Counted from the first letter of the stretch, positions 38,943 through 49,876 are shown. The stretch is DNA of 64,000 nt from Kribbella qitaiheensis (GCF_014217565.1 NZ_CP043661.1:62001-126000), one strand, 5' to 3'. The notes: generated from the sequence alone by a model not told the origin. Translations and numbers: made by a program.

Positions 38943-40961
38943 ATGGTCTCGAGACGAACGTTCCTGGCAGGCAGCGGCGCGGTGACGGCAGGTGGGTTCG
39001 GGCTACTCCCGGGCCTCCAATCGACCGCGCTGGCCGCCCCTTCCTCGACGTCCGGCAGTCCCGCCCGGCTGCTGCCGGCCTTCGCTCGCCCGCACCACCT
39101 GCACTACGGCGACGTCAGCAAGCTGAACGGCGCCGACCAGACGTTGCTTACAACGTTGCAAGGCGTGGTCAACCGCGCCAGGCCCGAGCTCTACTTCAGC
39201 TTCGACACCGGCACCATGAGTACGCCGGACGCCAAATGGCTGGCCGACATGCGCCTGCCAACCACGACGTACAAGAACCCCTTGGACCTGGTGGCCAAGT
39301 ACCGGCATCGCGTCCGCGGCGCCATCGTCCACGATCCCGCCGTCCCCGACTCGCTGAACGTCGCGACCACCCTGGCCGGGCTGGAGGACGCGGTCGTCGC
39401 CAACGCCGATCAGGCCAAAGCGCACGGTCTGCGAATCGTCAAGGACCTGCGCGGGATGTTCGACGACGACCGGGTGAAGACGTACCGGTGGCAGCTCGAC
39501 AACCTGTTCCCGCGGGTCACCCACAAGCTGCTCGCCGGCCTGCCGCCGACCCGGGTGGTGCCGGTCGAGAACGTGCAGTGGAAGGAGATCGCCCGCGAGA
39601 CCCGGCAGATCCGCGACTCGTCGAACCGCGGCAGCTACGACCTCGATGTGTCGGCCGAGCTCGGTAAGGAGGCCGTCTACGTCCGGTTCGCCGACTCGTT
39701 CACCGACGACGGCTGGGGTGGCTCGGTCGCCGAGGTGACGGTGAAGGCGAACGGCACCCAGATCGCCCACTTCCTGCCGGGCACTCCGGACGAGGCGCAG
39801 TACCTGTTCGACGGCGTCAACTCGTCGATCGGCGGCGAGGCCAACCGCTTCAGCGACGGCGGTGGTTACTTCATCTACCGCTTCGAACCACCCGCCGGTA
39901 CGACGTCCTTGGTGATCACAGCCACGATGTGGAATCAGTATCTGGTCGCGGCGACCGACACCGCACCGACCCGGATCGAACCGTTCGCGTACTTCCGCGA
40001 CTACGTGGTCGCCACCAAGGCTCTGGTGAGCTGGCTGCCCCCGGGCGGTGAGACCGGGGACCTGCTGATCGAGCACTTCGCGAAGTACCCGACGCTCGCG
40101 CCGTACATGGGCTGGTTCGCCAATGACGTCAGTGGCGAGTGGGACGGCGTCGACCTCGCCTCGCAAGGCGGTTCGCCGGTGATCGCGGCCGACTTCTACA
40201 TGAACGGGACGGTCCACGCCGGATTCACCGCACCGATCTCGGACAAGGTCCGGCCGGTCCGGCGGATCAGCAAGCCGAAGAACAAGGTCTATCTGACGCT
40301 GACCTTCGGCGAGGGCGACAACATCCAGTACTGCCAGCGGCACATGCGCGATCTGTGGGACGACCCGAAGCGTGGTGAGGCTCCGGCCAACTGGACCATC
40401 AGTCCGCTGCTCCTGGAGACCGGTCCGGGGTTGTTCAGCCACTTCCAGCGGACCGCGACGGCCAACGACCTGCTGGTCTGCGGACCGTCGGGTGCGGGCT
40501 ACACCTACCCGGGATCGTGGAAGCCCGACCAGTTCACGCAGTTCCTGAAGCTGACCGGCTCGGTGCTGCGCCGGACCGGGATAAACCAGGTGTACTCCTA
40601 CAGCCACCGCGAGAACGACAAGTGGGTGCTGCTGTCGGAGGAGATCGCCCGCGGGTTCGCGAAGTACACGCCGCTGAAGGGGATCATGCAGACCTGGGAC
40701 GGCGATCTGCTGGCGGTCCGCCAGGGTGGTCTGCCGATCGTCGGGCAATGGGGCGCACCCGGCAAGGCAGCGGAGTACAAGGCCGCGCTGGACGCCCGGG
40801 TCGCGCAGTGGGACGGCGCGGCCCCGCTGTTCATCTCCGGCGGTATCAACGCCTGGTCGTGGACCCCGTCGGACATCGCGGACCTGGCCGCACTGCTCGG
40901 CGACCCGTACGAACTGATCCTGGCAAACACCTTCTTCGACCTGCTGAACCGCACGCTGTAA
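38943..40961 (+). CDS. Secreted GxGYxYP-family putative glycoside hydrolase
   Basis: A 672-residue protein from ATG 38943. It begins MVSRRTFLAGSGAVTAGGFG, a twin-arginine signal, so it is probably exported folded. The family motif GxGYxYP is present as GAGYTYPGSW at about residues 518-527. An N-terminal GxGYxYP_N-type domain (LTTLQGVVNRARPELYF) and an inserted beta-sandwich-like region (residues about 220-345) precede it. The enzymatic activity of the family is not established. The neighbour at 38439 is a GntR regulator on the same strand, 150 bases upstream. Confidence 0.82.
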   Translation: MVSRRTFLAGSGAVTAGGFGLLPGLQSTALAAPSSTSGSPARLLPAFARPHHLHYGDVSKLNGADQTLLTTLQGVVNRARPELYFSFDTGTMSTPDAKWLADMRLPTTTYKNPLDLVAKYRHRVRGAIVHDPAVPDSLNVATTLAGLEDAVVANADQAKAHGLRIVKDLRGMFDDDRVKTYRWQLDNLFPRVTHKLLAGLPPTRVVPVENVQWKEIARETRQIRDSSNRGSYDLDVSAELGKEAVYVRFADSFTDDGWGGSVAEVTVKANGTQIAHFLPGTPDEAQYLFDGVNSSIGGEANRFSDGGGYFIYRFEPPAGTTSLVITATMWNQYLVAATDTAPTRIEPFAYFRDYVVATKALVSWLPPGGETGDLLIEHFAKYPTLAPYMGWFANDVSGEWDGVDLASQGGSPVIAADFYMNGTVHAGFTAPISDKVRPVRRISKPKNKVYLTLTFGEGDNIQYCQRHMRDLWDDPKRGEAPANWTISPLLLETGPGLFSHFQRTATANDLLVCGPSGAGYTYPGSWKPDQFTQFLKLTGSVLRRTGINQVYSYSHRENDKWVLLSEEIARGFAKYTPLKGIMQTWDGDLLAVRQGGLPIVGQWGAPGKAAEYKAALDARVAQWDGAAPLFISGGINAWSWTPSDIADLAALLGDPYELILANTFFDLLNRTL

Positions 40962-41010
40962 GGGAAAGCAAGGGAAGGAAGGCGCTCGTGGGCGGGTGGC
41001 CCACCACTGG

Positions 41011-41595
41011 TTACCAGTGGTGGGCTACGTCGATGACCAGGCGGGTGGTGTTGGCGGGACCCGGAATCAGATGGGTCTGGAACGGCAGCCGGGCCCGGAC
41101 GCCGAGCGCCAGAGTCGTCCGGCCTTCGAAGCTGCCGCCCCAGGCCACCTGGCGGAAGGTGTCGTACCCGGCCACGCTGGTGACCTCGCGGAAGTTCTTC
41201 AACGGGTACGTCGGCCGGCCGTCCGCGTCGTAGGAGTTGGCCTCGATGTCGATCCGGAGCTTGGCCCCGCCGCGCAGCGCGATCGGCGTACCGGAGCCGT
41301 CCTGGACCACCACTGAGACGTAGGAGACGCGATAGGCGGCCGACTTGCCCGCGAGATCGACGACCAGCCGGTCGAAACAAGGATGCTGTCCGGTGCGGAT
41401 GTCGTGCACCGCGGTCGCGGACCAGCGAGTGTTTGCCTCAGGCAACGATCCCCAGTAGGTCGCGCAACTGCTGCCGCGTTCGGCCCGGATCGGACTGGCC
41501 TGCGCCGGTACGGCGACCGCGCCGCCCGCGGTGACGGCTGCCACGGCAAGTGAGGCGAGGGTGATCCGGACAGGGTGTCGAACGGTGTTGAGCAT
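41011..41595 (-). CDS. Secreted AMIN-like domain protein
   Basis: A 194-residue protein with an N-terminal signal peptide (RHPVRITLASLAVAAVTAGG, cleavage after AQA). The mature part has two Cys residues (SSCATYWGS and QHPCFDRLVVDLAG) that could form a disulfide. It also has a beta-rich C-terminus (PFQTHLIPGPANTTRLVIDVAHHW) typical of the AMIN-like family in actinobacteria, thought to bind cell-wall polymers. The start ATG is at 41595 with GGAAGGG upstream. It is convergent with the GxGYxYP gene. Confidence 0.8.
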   Translation of the reverse strand: MLNTVRHPVRITLASLAVAAVTAGGAVAVPAQASPIRAERGSSCATYWGSLPEANTRWSATAVHDIRTGQHPCFDRLVVDLAGKSAAYRVSYVSVVVQDGSGTPIALRGGAKLRIDIEANSYDADGRPTYPLKNFREVTSVAGYDTFRQVAWGGSFEGRTTLALGVRARLPFQTHLIPGPANTTRLVIDVAHHW

Positions 41596-41691
41596 GGTCG
41601 TTGTCCCTTCCGTTCCGCTTTTCCAGTGCCCACTTCTTCGACGTGCCAATAGGGGTGACGGTTGACACGGCAGCGGGCAGGATGGCGGGTG

Positions 41692-42489
41692 ATGACACCT
41701 GATGAGCTTCTTGACGTCTTCCACCACCGGATCCGACTGCCCGACGCGGACACGATTCCCGGCTGGAAGACCGAGCATGTCGGCCCGGTCCACCGCTCGT
41801 ATCTCGACGGTCCGGGCGGTGGCGGGTTCGTCGAGACGCCGCGAGGGCTCGGTGCCGACCCGGACGCGGTGATCGCCGGCGAGATCGCCTTCTTCCGTGA
41901 GCGCGGCCTGTCGTTCGAGTGGAAGATCTACGCGTACGACGAACCGGCCGACCTCGGCGAACGCCTGATCGCGGCCGGCTTCGTGCCGGAGGACCCCGAA
42001 ACCCTGATCCTCGGCGAGGTGGACCGGATCCTCCAGCGCCCGTCCGCGCTGCCGTCCAAGGTCCTGCTCCGGGACGTCGACGAGCAGGCCGACTTCCACC
42101 GGATCGCGGTACTGATGGACGCCCTGTGGCACAACGGCCTGGAGCGGATCGAGGAGCGGCTCTCCGCCGAGGCCCGGATGTTTCCGGACCGCCTGGTCGT
42201 CAGCCTGATCGAGGAGGCGCTCAAGGCGCCCGACGGCCCGGCCCTCACCGCCGCCTGGATCCGGTTCCATCCGGGGACAGGCTTCGCGAGTCTCTGGGGC
42301 GGTGGCACCCTGCCGGAGTGGCGGCGCCAGGGCCTGTACTCCGCGATCCTGGTCCACCGGGCCAAGATCGCCAGCGAGCGCGGCTACGCATTTCTGCGTG
42401 TCGACGCGTCCGAGGACTCCCGCCCGATCCTGCAGAAGCTGGGCCTGCACGCGGTCACCACCACCACGCCGTACGCCTTCACGATCTGA
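41692..42489 (+). CDS. GNAT-family N-acetyltransferase
   Basis: A 265-residue protein. The C-terminal 120 residues carry the GNAT fold with the acetyl-CoA loop as GGGTLPEWRRQGLYSAILVHR and the last strand SERGYAFLRVDASEDSRPIL. The N-terminal half (residues 1-130) is a less conserved domain seen in related actinobacterial proteins. The substrate is unknown. It is 54 bases upstream of the secA2-like gene and on the same strand. Confidence 0.85.
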   Translation: MTPDELLDVFHHRIRLPDADTIPGWKTEHVGPVHRSYLDGPGGGGFVETPRGLGADPDAVIAGEIAFFRERGLSFEWKIYAYDEPADLGERLIAAGFVPEDPETLILGEVDRILQRPSALPSKVLLRDVDEQADFHRIAVLMDALWHNGLERIEERLSAEARMFPDRLVVSLIEEALKAPDGPALTAAWIRFHPGTGFASLWGGGTLPEWRRQGLYSAILVHRAKIASERGYAFLRVDASEDSRPILQKLGLHAVTTTTPYAFTI

Positions 42490-42543
42490 ACACGCGGGGT
42501 TGGTGCACGGAACGACCGGGTGAGGTTGTACGTTGCGGAGACC

Positions 42544-45061
42544 ATGGCACTGACGAAAATCACCTCGCGCTTCCGCCGGCTCCTGCAGCGCCCCGGCTCG
42601 ATCGACCTCGGCCCGTACGAGCGGCTGACCCAGCTGGTCGCCGAGGCGGAGGAGTCGGTCCAGTCGCTGTCCGACGACGAACTCACCGAGGTCGTCACCG
42701 AGATGCGCAAGCCCGACGGGCTGGACGAGGACGACCTGATCGAGTTCCTCGCACTGGCCCGGGAGGCCGGTCAGCGGGCGATCGGTGAGCGGGCGTTCGA
42801 CGGCCAGATCGTCGGCGCGCTGGCGCTGCTGCGTGGCCGGATCGTCGAGATGGCCACTGGTGAGGGCAAGACCCTGGCCGGCGCCTTCGCCGCTGCCGGG
42901 TATGCGATCGGCGGCCGGCGCGTCCAGGTGATGGCCGTGAACGACTACCTGGCCGAGCGCGACGCCGAGTGGATGGGCCCGATCTACGCCCTCCTCGGGG
43001 TCAGTGTCAGCCACATCGGTCAGGCCTCCACGCCGGAGCAGCGCCGCGAGGCGTACCAGGCCGACGTCTGCTACGCCCCGGTCACGGAGCTGGGCTTCGA
43101 CGTACTGCGGGATCGCCTCGTCACCGATGTCGCAGACAGGGTGACCGTGAAGCCCGACGTCGCACTGGTCGACGAGGCCGACTCTGTCCTGATCGACGAG
43201 GCCCGGGTGCCGCTGGTGCTGGCGGGCGCGACCAGGACCGAGGAGCTCGACGACGACGTGGTGGCGCTGGTCCGCACCCTGCGCGCCGGGGTCGACTACG
43301 AGGTCGACGGCGACGGCCGGACGGTCGCGCTGACCGACAGGGGCACGGACAAGGTCGAGAAGCAGCTCGGCGACATCAACCTGTACGAGGACGAGAACCT
43401 CGACCGGCTGACCCAGATCAACGTCGCGCTGCACGCCGAGGTGCTGCTCCGCAAGGACGTCGACTACCTGGTCCGCGACGGCAAGGTCAGCCTGATCAAC
43501 AACAGCCGCGGCCGGATCGCCAAGCTGCAGCGCTGGCCCGACGGCCTGCAGGCGGCCGTGGAGGCCAAGGAGGCCGTGCCGGTCAGCGACTCCGGTGAGG
43601 TGCTCGACAGCATCACCGTGCAGGCGCTGGTCAGCAGCTACCCGACGCTGTGCGGCATGACCGGTACTGCGGTCGTCGTCGGCGAGCAGCTCCAGGAGTT
43701 CTATGACGTCGAGGTGGCCGTGGTGCCGCCGAACACGCCGAACGTCCGGATCGACGACACGGACCGGCTCTACCTGACCGTCGAGCAGAAGAACGTCGCA
43801 CTGGTCGAGCACATCAAGGAGATCCACGAGACCGGGCGGCCGATCCTGATCGGGACGCACAGCGTCGAGGAGTCCGAGCAGCTCAGCGACCGGCTCGAGG
43901 CCGCCGAGGTGACGCACGTCGTACTGAACGCCAAGAACGACGCCGAGGAGGCCGCGATCGTGGCCGAGGCCGGCGTGCCGGACACCGTGACGGTCTCGAC
44001 GCAGATGGCGGGCCGCGGTACGGACATCCGGCTGGGCGGTCGCGACGGGTCGCACGACAAGGACCGTGCCGCCGAGCTCGGTGGGCTGTGCGTGATCGGC
44101 ACCGGCCCTGCACGCGTCGTCGCGGCTCGACGACCAACTGCGCGGCCGGGCCGGCCGGCAGGGCGACCCGGGTGGGTCGCTGTTCTTCGCCAGCCTCGGC
44201 GACGAACTCGTCACCCGGTACTCCGTCACCAGCGGGCTGCGGCCGTCGCCGGACGAGCACGGCCGGCTGACCGACCGCAAGGCGATCGCGATGCTGGAGC
44301 ACTCCCAGCGGGTGGCCGACGGCGCGAACGCGGAGCTGCACCGTACGACGTGGTCCTACCACCGGCTGACCGGGCAGCAGCGGGCGATCCTGCTCGACAC
44401 CAGGGAGAAGGTGCTCACCGAGGACCTGGCGGCCGAGGAGCTCGCCGAGCGGGCCAAGGAGCGGTACGACGAACTGGTGGAGGAAATCGGCGAGGAGACG
44501 GTCAAGGAGGCGGCGCGGAAGATCGCGCTGCACCACCTCGACCGCCGGTGGACCGACCACCTGGCCTATCTCGCGGACCTGCGCGAAGGCATCCACCTGC
44601 GCTCGCTGGCCGGCGGAATCGTGCACATGAAGCCGATCGACGAGTTCAACAAGTCGGCGATCGCGTCGTTCGACCCGCTGATCGCGGATGCCTGGAACGA
44701 CGCGGCGGAGACGTTCAAGGAAGCCGAGATCACCGCTGACGGGTTCGACGAGGAGGCGTCCGGCGTACCGCGGCCGACGGCCACCTGGACCTACCTGGTC
44801 AACGACAACCCGTTCGGCACCGAGGCGGACCGGATCCTTGGCCGCCTTCGCAACGCCATCAGGCCCGGCGCCGCGGCCCAGTCGGAGGAGATCCTCCCCG
44901 AGGAGTTCGACGAGGACGAGCTTCCGGAGGAACTCCGCGACCTCGACGAGGACGAGCTCTCGGACGACCTCCCCGAAGAACTCTGCGAGGCAGCATCCGA
45001 CGACGAGGCAGCCTCCGACGACGAGACCCCCGAGGCCAAGAAGGCCGACGGCAAGGACTGA
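42544..45061 (+). pseudogene. secA2: Accessory preprotein translocase ATPase SecA2-like, frameshifted as read
   Basis: ATG 42544 has GGAG close upstream. The Walker A variant ATGEGKT is at about residue 107, the DEAD-type box is VDEADSVLIDEA, and helicase motif VI begins STQMAGRGTDIRLGG. The frame is lost at GGCCCTGCACG (44104-44114). Removing one C restores [33 protein letters not shown], the helical scaffold and wing domains, and a strongly acidic tail. The restored length is 838 residues. There is no C-terminal Cys-rich zinc motif and the protein is shorter than housekeeping SecA, so the SecA2 type fits best. It exports a subset of proteins with the Sec channel. The frameshift is probably a sequencing error. 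Confidence 0.88.
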
Positions 45062-45067
45062 CCGGTG

Positions 45068-45098
45068 GAGGCTGCTGGATCATCGATCCAGCAGCCTC
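45068..45098. terminator. Bidirectional hairpin between secA2 and the GGDEF gene
   Basis: GAGGCTGCTGGATC (45068-45081) pairs perfectly over 14 bases with GATCCAGCAGCCTC (45085-45098) around a 3-base loop. It lies between two convergent genes, 7 bases from one and 9 from the other. Confidence 0.8.
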
Positions 45099-45107
45099 GC
45101 CAGTACG

Positions 45108-46436
45108 TCAGCCGTTGCTGATCGGGGCGGTGACGACGCGGTTGCGGCCGGCGTTCTTGGCGGCGTACGTCGCGGTGTCCGCGGCCAGCAGCAGCACGTC
45201 GAGGCGGTCACCCGCGGCCGGGTAGGTCGCTGCGCCGATGGAGCAGGTCAGCCCGTCCACCGTGGTGGAGCCCGAATTGGTGGTGACGGTGATCGAGAGG
45301 GCCGCGACCCGGCGCCGGATCCGCTCGGCCGCCTGCGCGGTCTCGTCCTCGCTGGTCTTGGGCAGCAGGATCGCGAACTCTTCACCACCGAGACGGCCGA
45401 CCAGGTCGTCGGTCCGGATCTCGCGCTTCAGCTCCGCCGCGATCGCTTTCAGCACCTGGTCGCCGGCCGGGTGACCATAGGTGTCGTTGATGGCCTTGAA
45501 GTGATCGAGATCCAGATAGAGCACGCCGAGCGAGGTGTGGTCGTGCTGGGCGCGCTCGAGCTCCTTGGTCGCGATCTCGTGCCAGAAGACGGTGTTCGTG
45601 AGCCCTGTCTGCGGATCGGTGCGAGCCGCGAACTGGAACTGCCCGACGAGCAGCGAGCGGTGCAGGCCGAGGACGGTGATGAGCAACGTGACGGTCAGCC
45701 AGGGCTGGTCCATCAGCAGGGCCGCGGTGGCGATGCCGAGACCGAGGGCGCCGGCCACGATGAACTGGTCCGACAGCCTGCCGAGGACCTTGCGGGCGGT
45801 GCTGTCCGGGTTGGACAGCAACAGCGCGCCGATGACGAGGGCGTAGTTGACGAACCAGTACGCCGTCGCGGCGGCGACCACCGCGATCAGCCCGACCAGA
45901 CCACCGGCATAGCGGAGATCCGAGCCGGGGTTGATCGCGTACAGGCATACCGCGGCGGCGGCCGCGGCCAGCACCACGGTGGAGGTTGAGAAGACGGTGC
46001 GGTGCGGAGCGATTCGCCGCAGTCGGTACCAGGAGTGCAGGAAGCTCAACGCGATGATCGCGACCGCGAGAGGCGGCGGCAGGACCAGTACGCCGGCGAA
46101 GGTCCACATCCCCTTGAGGTTCACATAGGGAGTGCCTTCGGCTGCACTGCGCCGGAGCCGCTCGATCTCACGCCCTGCCTCGATGTGGATCGCGGACCCG
46201 ACCGCCAGTACGCCGAACCGGATCCAGTCGCCCGAGGCGATGTCGACACCGACGAACGAAGCGGCCACGACGCCGATCGCGAGCAGGTCGATGGCCAGCA
46301 CGTAACCGATCACCGCTGACGGGGCAGACCACAGGGCCCAGTGCATGGGTGAGGAGGAGGTGCCGCCGTCGCTCTCGCGGCGCCGTCTGCGCTTTGGTCT
46401 CCAATGGCGGATACTCGGCATTAGCGTTTCTCCCAA
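45108..46436 (-). CDS. Membrane-anchored GGDEF diguanylate cyclase
   Basis: A 442-residue protein with eight or so hydrophobic segments between residues 35 and 255, a MASE-like integral membrane sensor region. A C-terminal GGDEF domain follows. The active-site motif is GGEEF in LVGRLGGEEFAILLP, an active variant, with the metal-binding Asp in LYLDLDHFKAINDTYGH. It should make cyclic di-GMP at the membrane. No RxxD inhibitory site is obvious in the five residues before the motif. ATG 46421 (MPSIRHWRPKRRRR) is an alternative start and keeps the basic N-terminus. Confidence 0.9.
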   Translation of the reverse strand: MGETLMPSIRHWRPKRRRRRESDGGTSSSPMHWALWSAPSAVIGYVLAIDLLAIGVVAASFVGVDIASGDWIRFGVLAVGSAIHIEAGREIERLRRSAAEGTPYVNLKGMWTFAGVLVLPPPLAVAIIALSFLHSWYRLRRIAPHRTVFSTSTVVLAAAAAAVCLYAINPGSDLRYAGGLVGLIAVVAAATAYWFVNYALVIGALLLSNPDSTARKVLGRLSDQFIVAGALGLGIATAALLMDQPWLTVTLLITVLGLHRSLLVGQFQFAARTDPQTGLTNTVFWHEIATKELERAQHDHTSLGVLYLDLDHFKAINDTYGHPAGDQVLKAIAAELKREIRTDDLVGRLGGEEFAILLPKTSEDETAQAAERIRRRVAALSITVTTNSGSTTVDGLTCSIGAATYPAAGDRLDVLLLAADTATYAAKNAGRNRVVTAPISNG

Positions 46437-46614
46437 CCCCCCACATTCGTCCTCACGATCAGCGTAAACGTGACATCACCCGATGTCACTGGGCTGATCA
46501 GGTTGCGTTAGGCGATCCGGCTTCCGGGAAGGAGGTGCGTCGTGATGCGGAACAACGAGTGGTGATCCTTGTCCTCGGCGCCTCGCCCCAGCCTTCTCCC
46601 AGTTGACCAGCAGG

Positions 46615-47844
46615 TTACGCGCGTTGGTAGCCACGGCCAGCACCGGCTGCGAAGGCGACGCCGCAAACACCCGCAGCCGCGACCACCAGAGCCGGCTGCC
46701 AGCGGTCCGCCGCCGCCCCGGCGACCAGGACCCCTATCCCCTGAGAGACGATCAGCGCAGTGCGGGCCAGGCCGATTGCCTGACCCCGCTGCGCGTCAGG
46801 GATGTCCTGAACGAAGGTTGCCTGGGCTGTCACCAGGTAGGACGCGGACAGCCCTGAAAGCGCCCAGAGCGCCACAGTCGTCCACAGGCCGGGCTCGAAG
46901 GCGCAGAAGATCAGGGGGGCGCACGACGCGATCGCGAGCCGTCCCATCAAGGCCAGCCGCCGGGTGGGCGCCACCCGGGAGAACAGCAGGATCCCCACCA
47001 CCTGCCCGGCCGGGTTCGCCGCGAAGAGCACGCCGACCGCCAATGGCCCCCCACCGACTGCCGCGGCGTACGGAGCAGCGAGCCCTTCGACCGTGATGTA
47101 GAAGCCCGGCACACAGACCAGCGCCGTCAGGTACCGCAGCTTCCGGTCGTTCCAGACGAGCCGCGCCCCAGCCGACAGGGAACCCCACCAGCTGGGCTTG
47201 GCCATCGGATCGGCCCCAATGGGGACCGGCCGTTCCCGTACGCCGAGTTGCAGCAGGACCGCCGAGATCGCGAAGGACGCCGCGTTGAGGACCAGGGCCT
47301 GGCTCGTCCCGAGCGCGGCGACCAGACTGCCGCCGGTGACGAAGCCGACGAGTTGGGCGGTCTGGTTGGTGACAGCGGACAGTCCGGTGGCTGCCTTGAA
47401 CTTGTCGCCGGTCATGACCGTTGCCAACATCGCTGATCTGGCTGCCTGGAAGGGGGCCGAGAGTAGTTGCACCACAACCAGCAGCACGCACAGGATCCAC
47501 AGGGGCGCGCCAGGGATCGCCATCAGAGCGACCAGTACTGCGCGGGCGGCGTCGCAGCTGACCATCACGCGCCGACGGGGGTAGCGGTCGGCCAGGCCGG
47601 ACAGCAGTGGGCCGCCGGCGATGTCGGGCAGGAAGGTGAGTGCGTACGTCAGCGCGGACAGCCCGGCCGACCCGGTTCGGTCGAACACCAGGATGGCCAG
47701 CGCCACGCGTGCCAACTGGTCGCCGATCACCGATCCGAGCAGAGCCGTCCACAGCCACCGGAACTCGGCTACGGCGAAGACTTCGCGGTAGGTGGCGGGC
47801 CGGTCGGCAGGGTCGGTCGGGGCGGGGTCAGGGGGGCGGACCAT
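46615..47844 (-). CDS. Major facilitator superfamily exporter
   Basis: A 409-residue protein with about 12 transmembrane segments. The loop 2-3 signature SGLADRYPRRRVMVSCDAAR is characteristic of the MFS_3/enterobactin-exporter-like MFS branch found in actinobacteria. The substrate is unknown. The second half repeats the motif as FSRVAPTRRLALMGR. It starts at ATG 47844 and is divergent from rarA, sharing a 190-base intergenic region. Confidence 0.88.
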   Translation of the reverse strand: MVRPPDPAPTDPADRPATYREVFAVAEFRWLWTALLGSVIGDQLARVALAILVFDRTGSAGLSALTYALTFLPDIAGGPLLSGLADRYPRRRVMVSCDAARAVLVALMAIPGAPLWILCVLLVVVQLLSAPFQAARSAMLATVMTGDKFKAATGLSAVTNQTAQLVGFVTGGSLVAALGTSQALVLNAASFAISAVLLQLGVRERPVPIGADPMAKPSWWGSLSAGARLVWNDRKLRYLTALVCVPGFYITVEGLAAPYAAAVGGGPLAVGVLFAANPAGQVVGILLFSRVAPTRRLALMGRLAIASCAPLIFCAFEPGLWTTVALWALSGLSASYLVTAQATFVQDIPDAQRGQAIGLARTALIVSQGIGVLVAGAAADRWQPALVVAAAGVCGVAFAAGAGRGYQRA

Positions 47845-48034
47845 TCGCTCAAGTTACCCAGATCCCCTTACCGCGTGCCTACCGATCCGGTGAGCCGTTA
47901 CTGGTTCGACGCCCGATCCGGTCAAGTACCACCGCCGACTGCCCTGAAGCGAGCGATTGACCCCGAGTTCGATCCGCCGGGAACCGGGCAGGGCGTAGTA
48001 CGGGAGTGTCGGTGGGCGTCTGTAGGCTCGCCGG

Positions 48035-49426
48035 GTGAGTGATGGTCTGTTCGATCTGCCTGGAAGTCCCGCGCCCGCCAGGGGTGGCGGGAGTCTGGCG
48101 GATGCCGACCACACCTCGGCGCCGTTGGCGGTCCGGATGCGGCCGCGGAGTCTGGACGAGCTGGTCGGCCAGCAGCACCTGCTCGCGCCCGGATCGCCGC
48201 TGAGGCGGCTCGTCGAGGGCGACCAGCCGATGTCTTTGCTGCTGTGGGGGCCTCCTGGCACCGGGAAGACCACGATCGCGGCGGTCGTGTCGCACGCGAC
48301 CAACCGGAAGTTCGTGGAGCTGTCGGCCGTCACGGCCGGGGTGAAGGAAGTCCGGCAGGTGATCGACGGCGCGCGCCGGGATCTGTCCCGCCCGGGCAAC
48401 ACCGTCGAGACCGTGCTGTTCATCGACGAGGTGCACCGCTTCACCAAGGCCCAGCAGGACGCGTTGCTGCCCGGCGTGGAGAACCGCTGGGTCACGCTCG
48501 TCGCCGCCACCACCGAGAACCCGTTCTTCTCCGTCATCTCGCCACTGCTGTCCCGGTCGCTGCTGCTGACGTTGGAGTCCCTGACCGACGACGACATCGC
48601 AGTACTGCTTGATCGGGCGCTCGCCGACGAACGCGGGCTGAACGGCGAGTACGAGCTGGCGGACGACGCACGCGACCACCTGCTGCGGATGGCCGGCGGC
48701 GACGCCCGGCGCGCCCTGACCTACCTGGAAGCAGCAGCAGGCGGCGCCAAGGCAAGAGCCACCGCAGACAAAGCGGCCGACGGCGGTACGGCGTTGATCG
48801 ACCTCAAGACGCTCGAGACGGCCGTTGATCGGGCGGCGGTCCGGTACGACCGGGCCGGTGACCAGCACTACGACGTGGCGTCGGCGTTGATCAAGTCGAT
48901 CCGCGGCTCCGACGTGGATGCCGCGATGCACTACCTGGCAAGGATGGTCGAGGCCGGCGAGGACCCGCGCTTCATCGCCCGCCGGCTGGTGATCTCGGCC
49001 AGCGAGGACATCGGCATGGGCGACCCGACCGCACTCGGTGTCGCGGTCGCCGCGGCCGACGCGGTCCAGCTGATCGGCATGCCGGAAGCCCGGATCAACC
49101 TCGCCCAGGCCGTCGTCGCGCTCGCCCTCGCACCGAAGTCGAATGCCGTCATCATGGCGATCGACGCCGCCATCGCCGACGTGCGGGCCGGCAAGGTCGG
49201 CCCGGTCCCGCCGCATCTGCGCGACGCCCACTACGCCGGCGCGAAGAAGATCGGCCACGGCAAGACCTACCAGTACTCCCACAACGACCCACGCGGCGTG
49301 GTCCCGCAGCAGTACGCACCAGACGTCGTCGACGACGCCGAGTACTACAAGCCCACCCGCCGCGGTGGCGAGGCGACCTACGCCGACCGCCTGGCCGGAA
49401 TCCGCAAAATCCTCAAGGACCGCTGA
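48035..49426 (+). CDS. rarA: Replication-associated recombination protein A
   Basis: A 463-residue AAA+ ATPase of the RarA/MgsA/WRNIP1 family that acts at stalled replication forks with SSB. Walker A is GPPGTGKTT and Walker B is LFIDEVHRF. The substrate-specific ends include [15 protein letters not shown] and the C-terminal tetramerisation domain ([32 protein letters not shown]). GTG 48035 lies six bases after a TAGGCT hexamer, suggesting a leaderless transcript. The stop overlaps the next gene (TGATG). Confidence 0.95.
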   Translation: MSDGLFDLPGSPAPARGGGSLADADHTSAPLAVRMRPRSLDELVGQQHLLAPGSPLRRLVEGDQPMSLLLWGPPGTGKTTIAAVVSHATNRKFVELSAVTAGVKEVRQVIDGARRDLSRPGNTVETVLFIDEVHRFTKAQQDALLPGVENRWVTLVAATTENPFFSVISPLLSRSLLLTLESLTDDDIAVLLDRALADERGLNGEYELADDARDHLLRMAGGDARRALTYLEAAAGGAKARATADKAADGGTALIDLKTLETAVDRAAVRYDRAGDQHYDVASALIKSIRGSDVDAAMHYLARMVEAGEDPRFIARRLVISASEDIGMGDPTALGVAVAAADAVQLIGMPEARINLAQAVVALALAPKSNAVIMAIDAAIADVRAGKVGPVPPHLRDAHYAGAKKIGHGKTYQYSHNDPRGVVPQQYAPDVVDDAEYYKPTRRGGEATYADRLAGIRKILKDR

Positions 49427-49737
49427 TGGACCGGGTCGCCGCCCACGTCGAGGCCTTCAACGCGGCCGTCACCACCGGCGACTGGACCACCTTCGCCGCC
49501 CGTTTCGCGCGGGATGCCCGGATGACCTTCCCCGGCCTGCCGATCGGCCCGTACGACGGTCGCGCCGCCATCGCGCAGGCCTACCGCGACAACCCGCCGA
49601 CCGAGACGATGACGGTCATCGGCAGCGGCGACGACCAGACGATCCGGTTCCGCTGGGCCTCCGGTTCCACCGGCGCGATGCAGCTCCGCTGGACCCCCGA
49701 CGGCCAGGTGGCAGGCCTCGCCATCACGTTCGACTGA
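49426..49737 (+). CDS. NTF2-like/SnoaL-like small protein
   Basis: A 103-residue protein with the NTF2-like fold pattern: an N-terminal helix (VAAHVEAFNAAVTTGDWTTF) and the conserved FARDARMTFPGLPIGPYDGRAAIAQAYRD cone, ending in two beta strands. Members are small isomerase- or polyketide-cyclase-like proteins; the function here is unknown. ATG 49426 overlaps the rarA stop, so it is coupled to rarA. Confidence 0.85.
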   Translation: MDRVAAHVEAFNAAVTTGDWTTFAARFARDARMTFPGLPIGPYDGRAAIAQAYRDNPPTETMTVIGSGDDQTIRFRWASGSTGAMQLRWTPDGQVAGLAITFD

Positions 49738-49876
49738 CCGGCCGTTTGCGCAAGGGGCTGGACCGAGTTGGTGAGGGACTGTGATGTGGGGGATGGTGTC
49801 CAGTGGGGGAGTCGATGCGGGCGCGCGATAAAGTCGGGCGGTCCACGAGGTGTCAACGGAAGGTGGATCGTTTCCC

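Noticed and set aside
41011-44280. Very long minus-strand ORF (1089 codons) opposite secA2
   Set aside because: Its upper part is the antisense shadow of secA2, rich in Arg, His, Asp and Val with no domains. Only the last 194 codons, the AMIN-like gene, look real.
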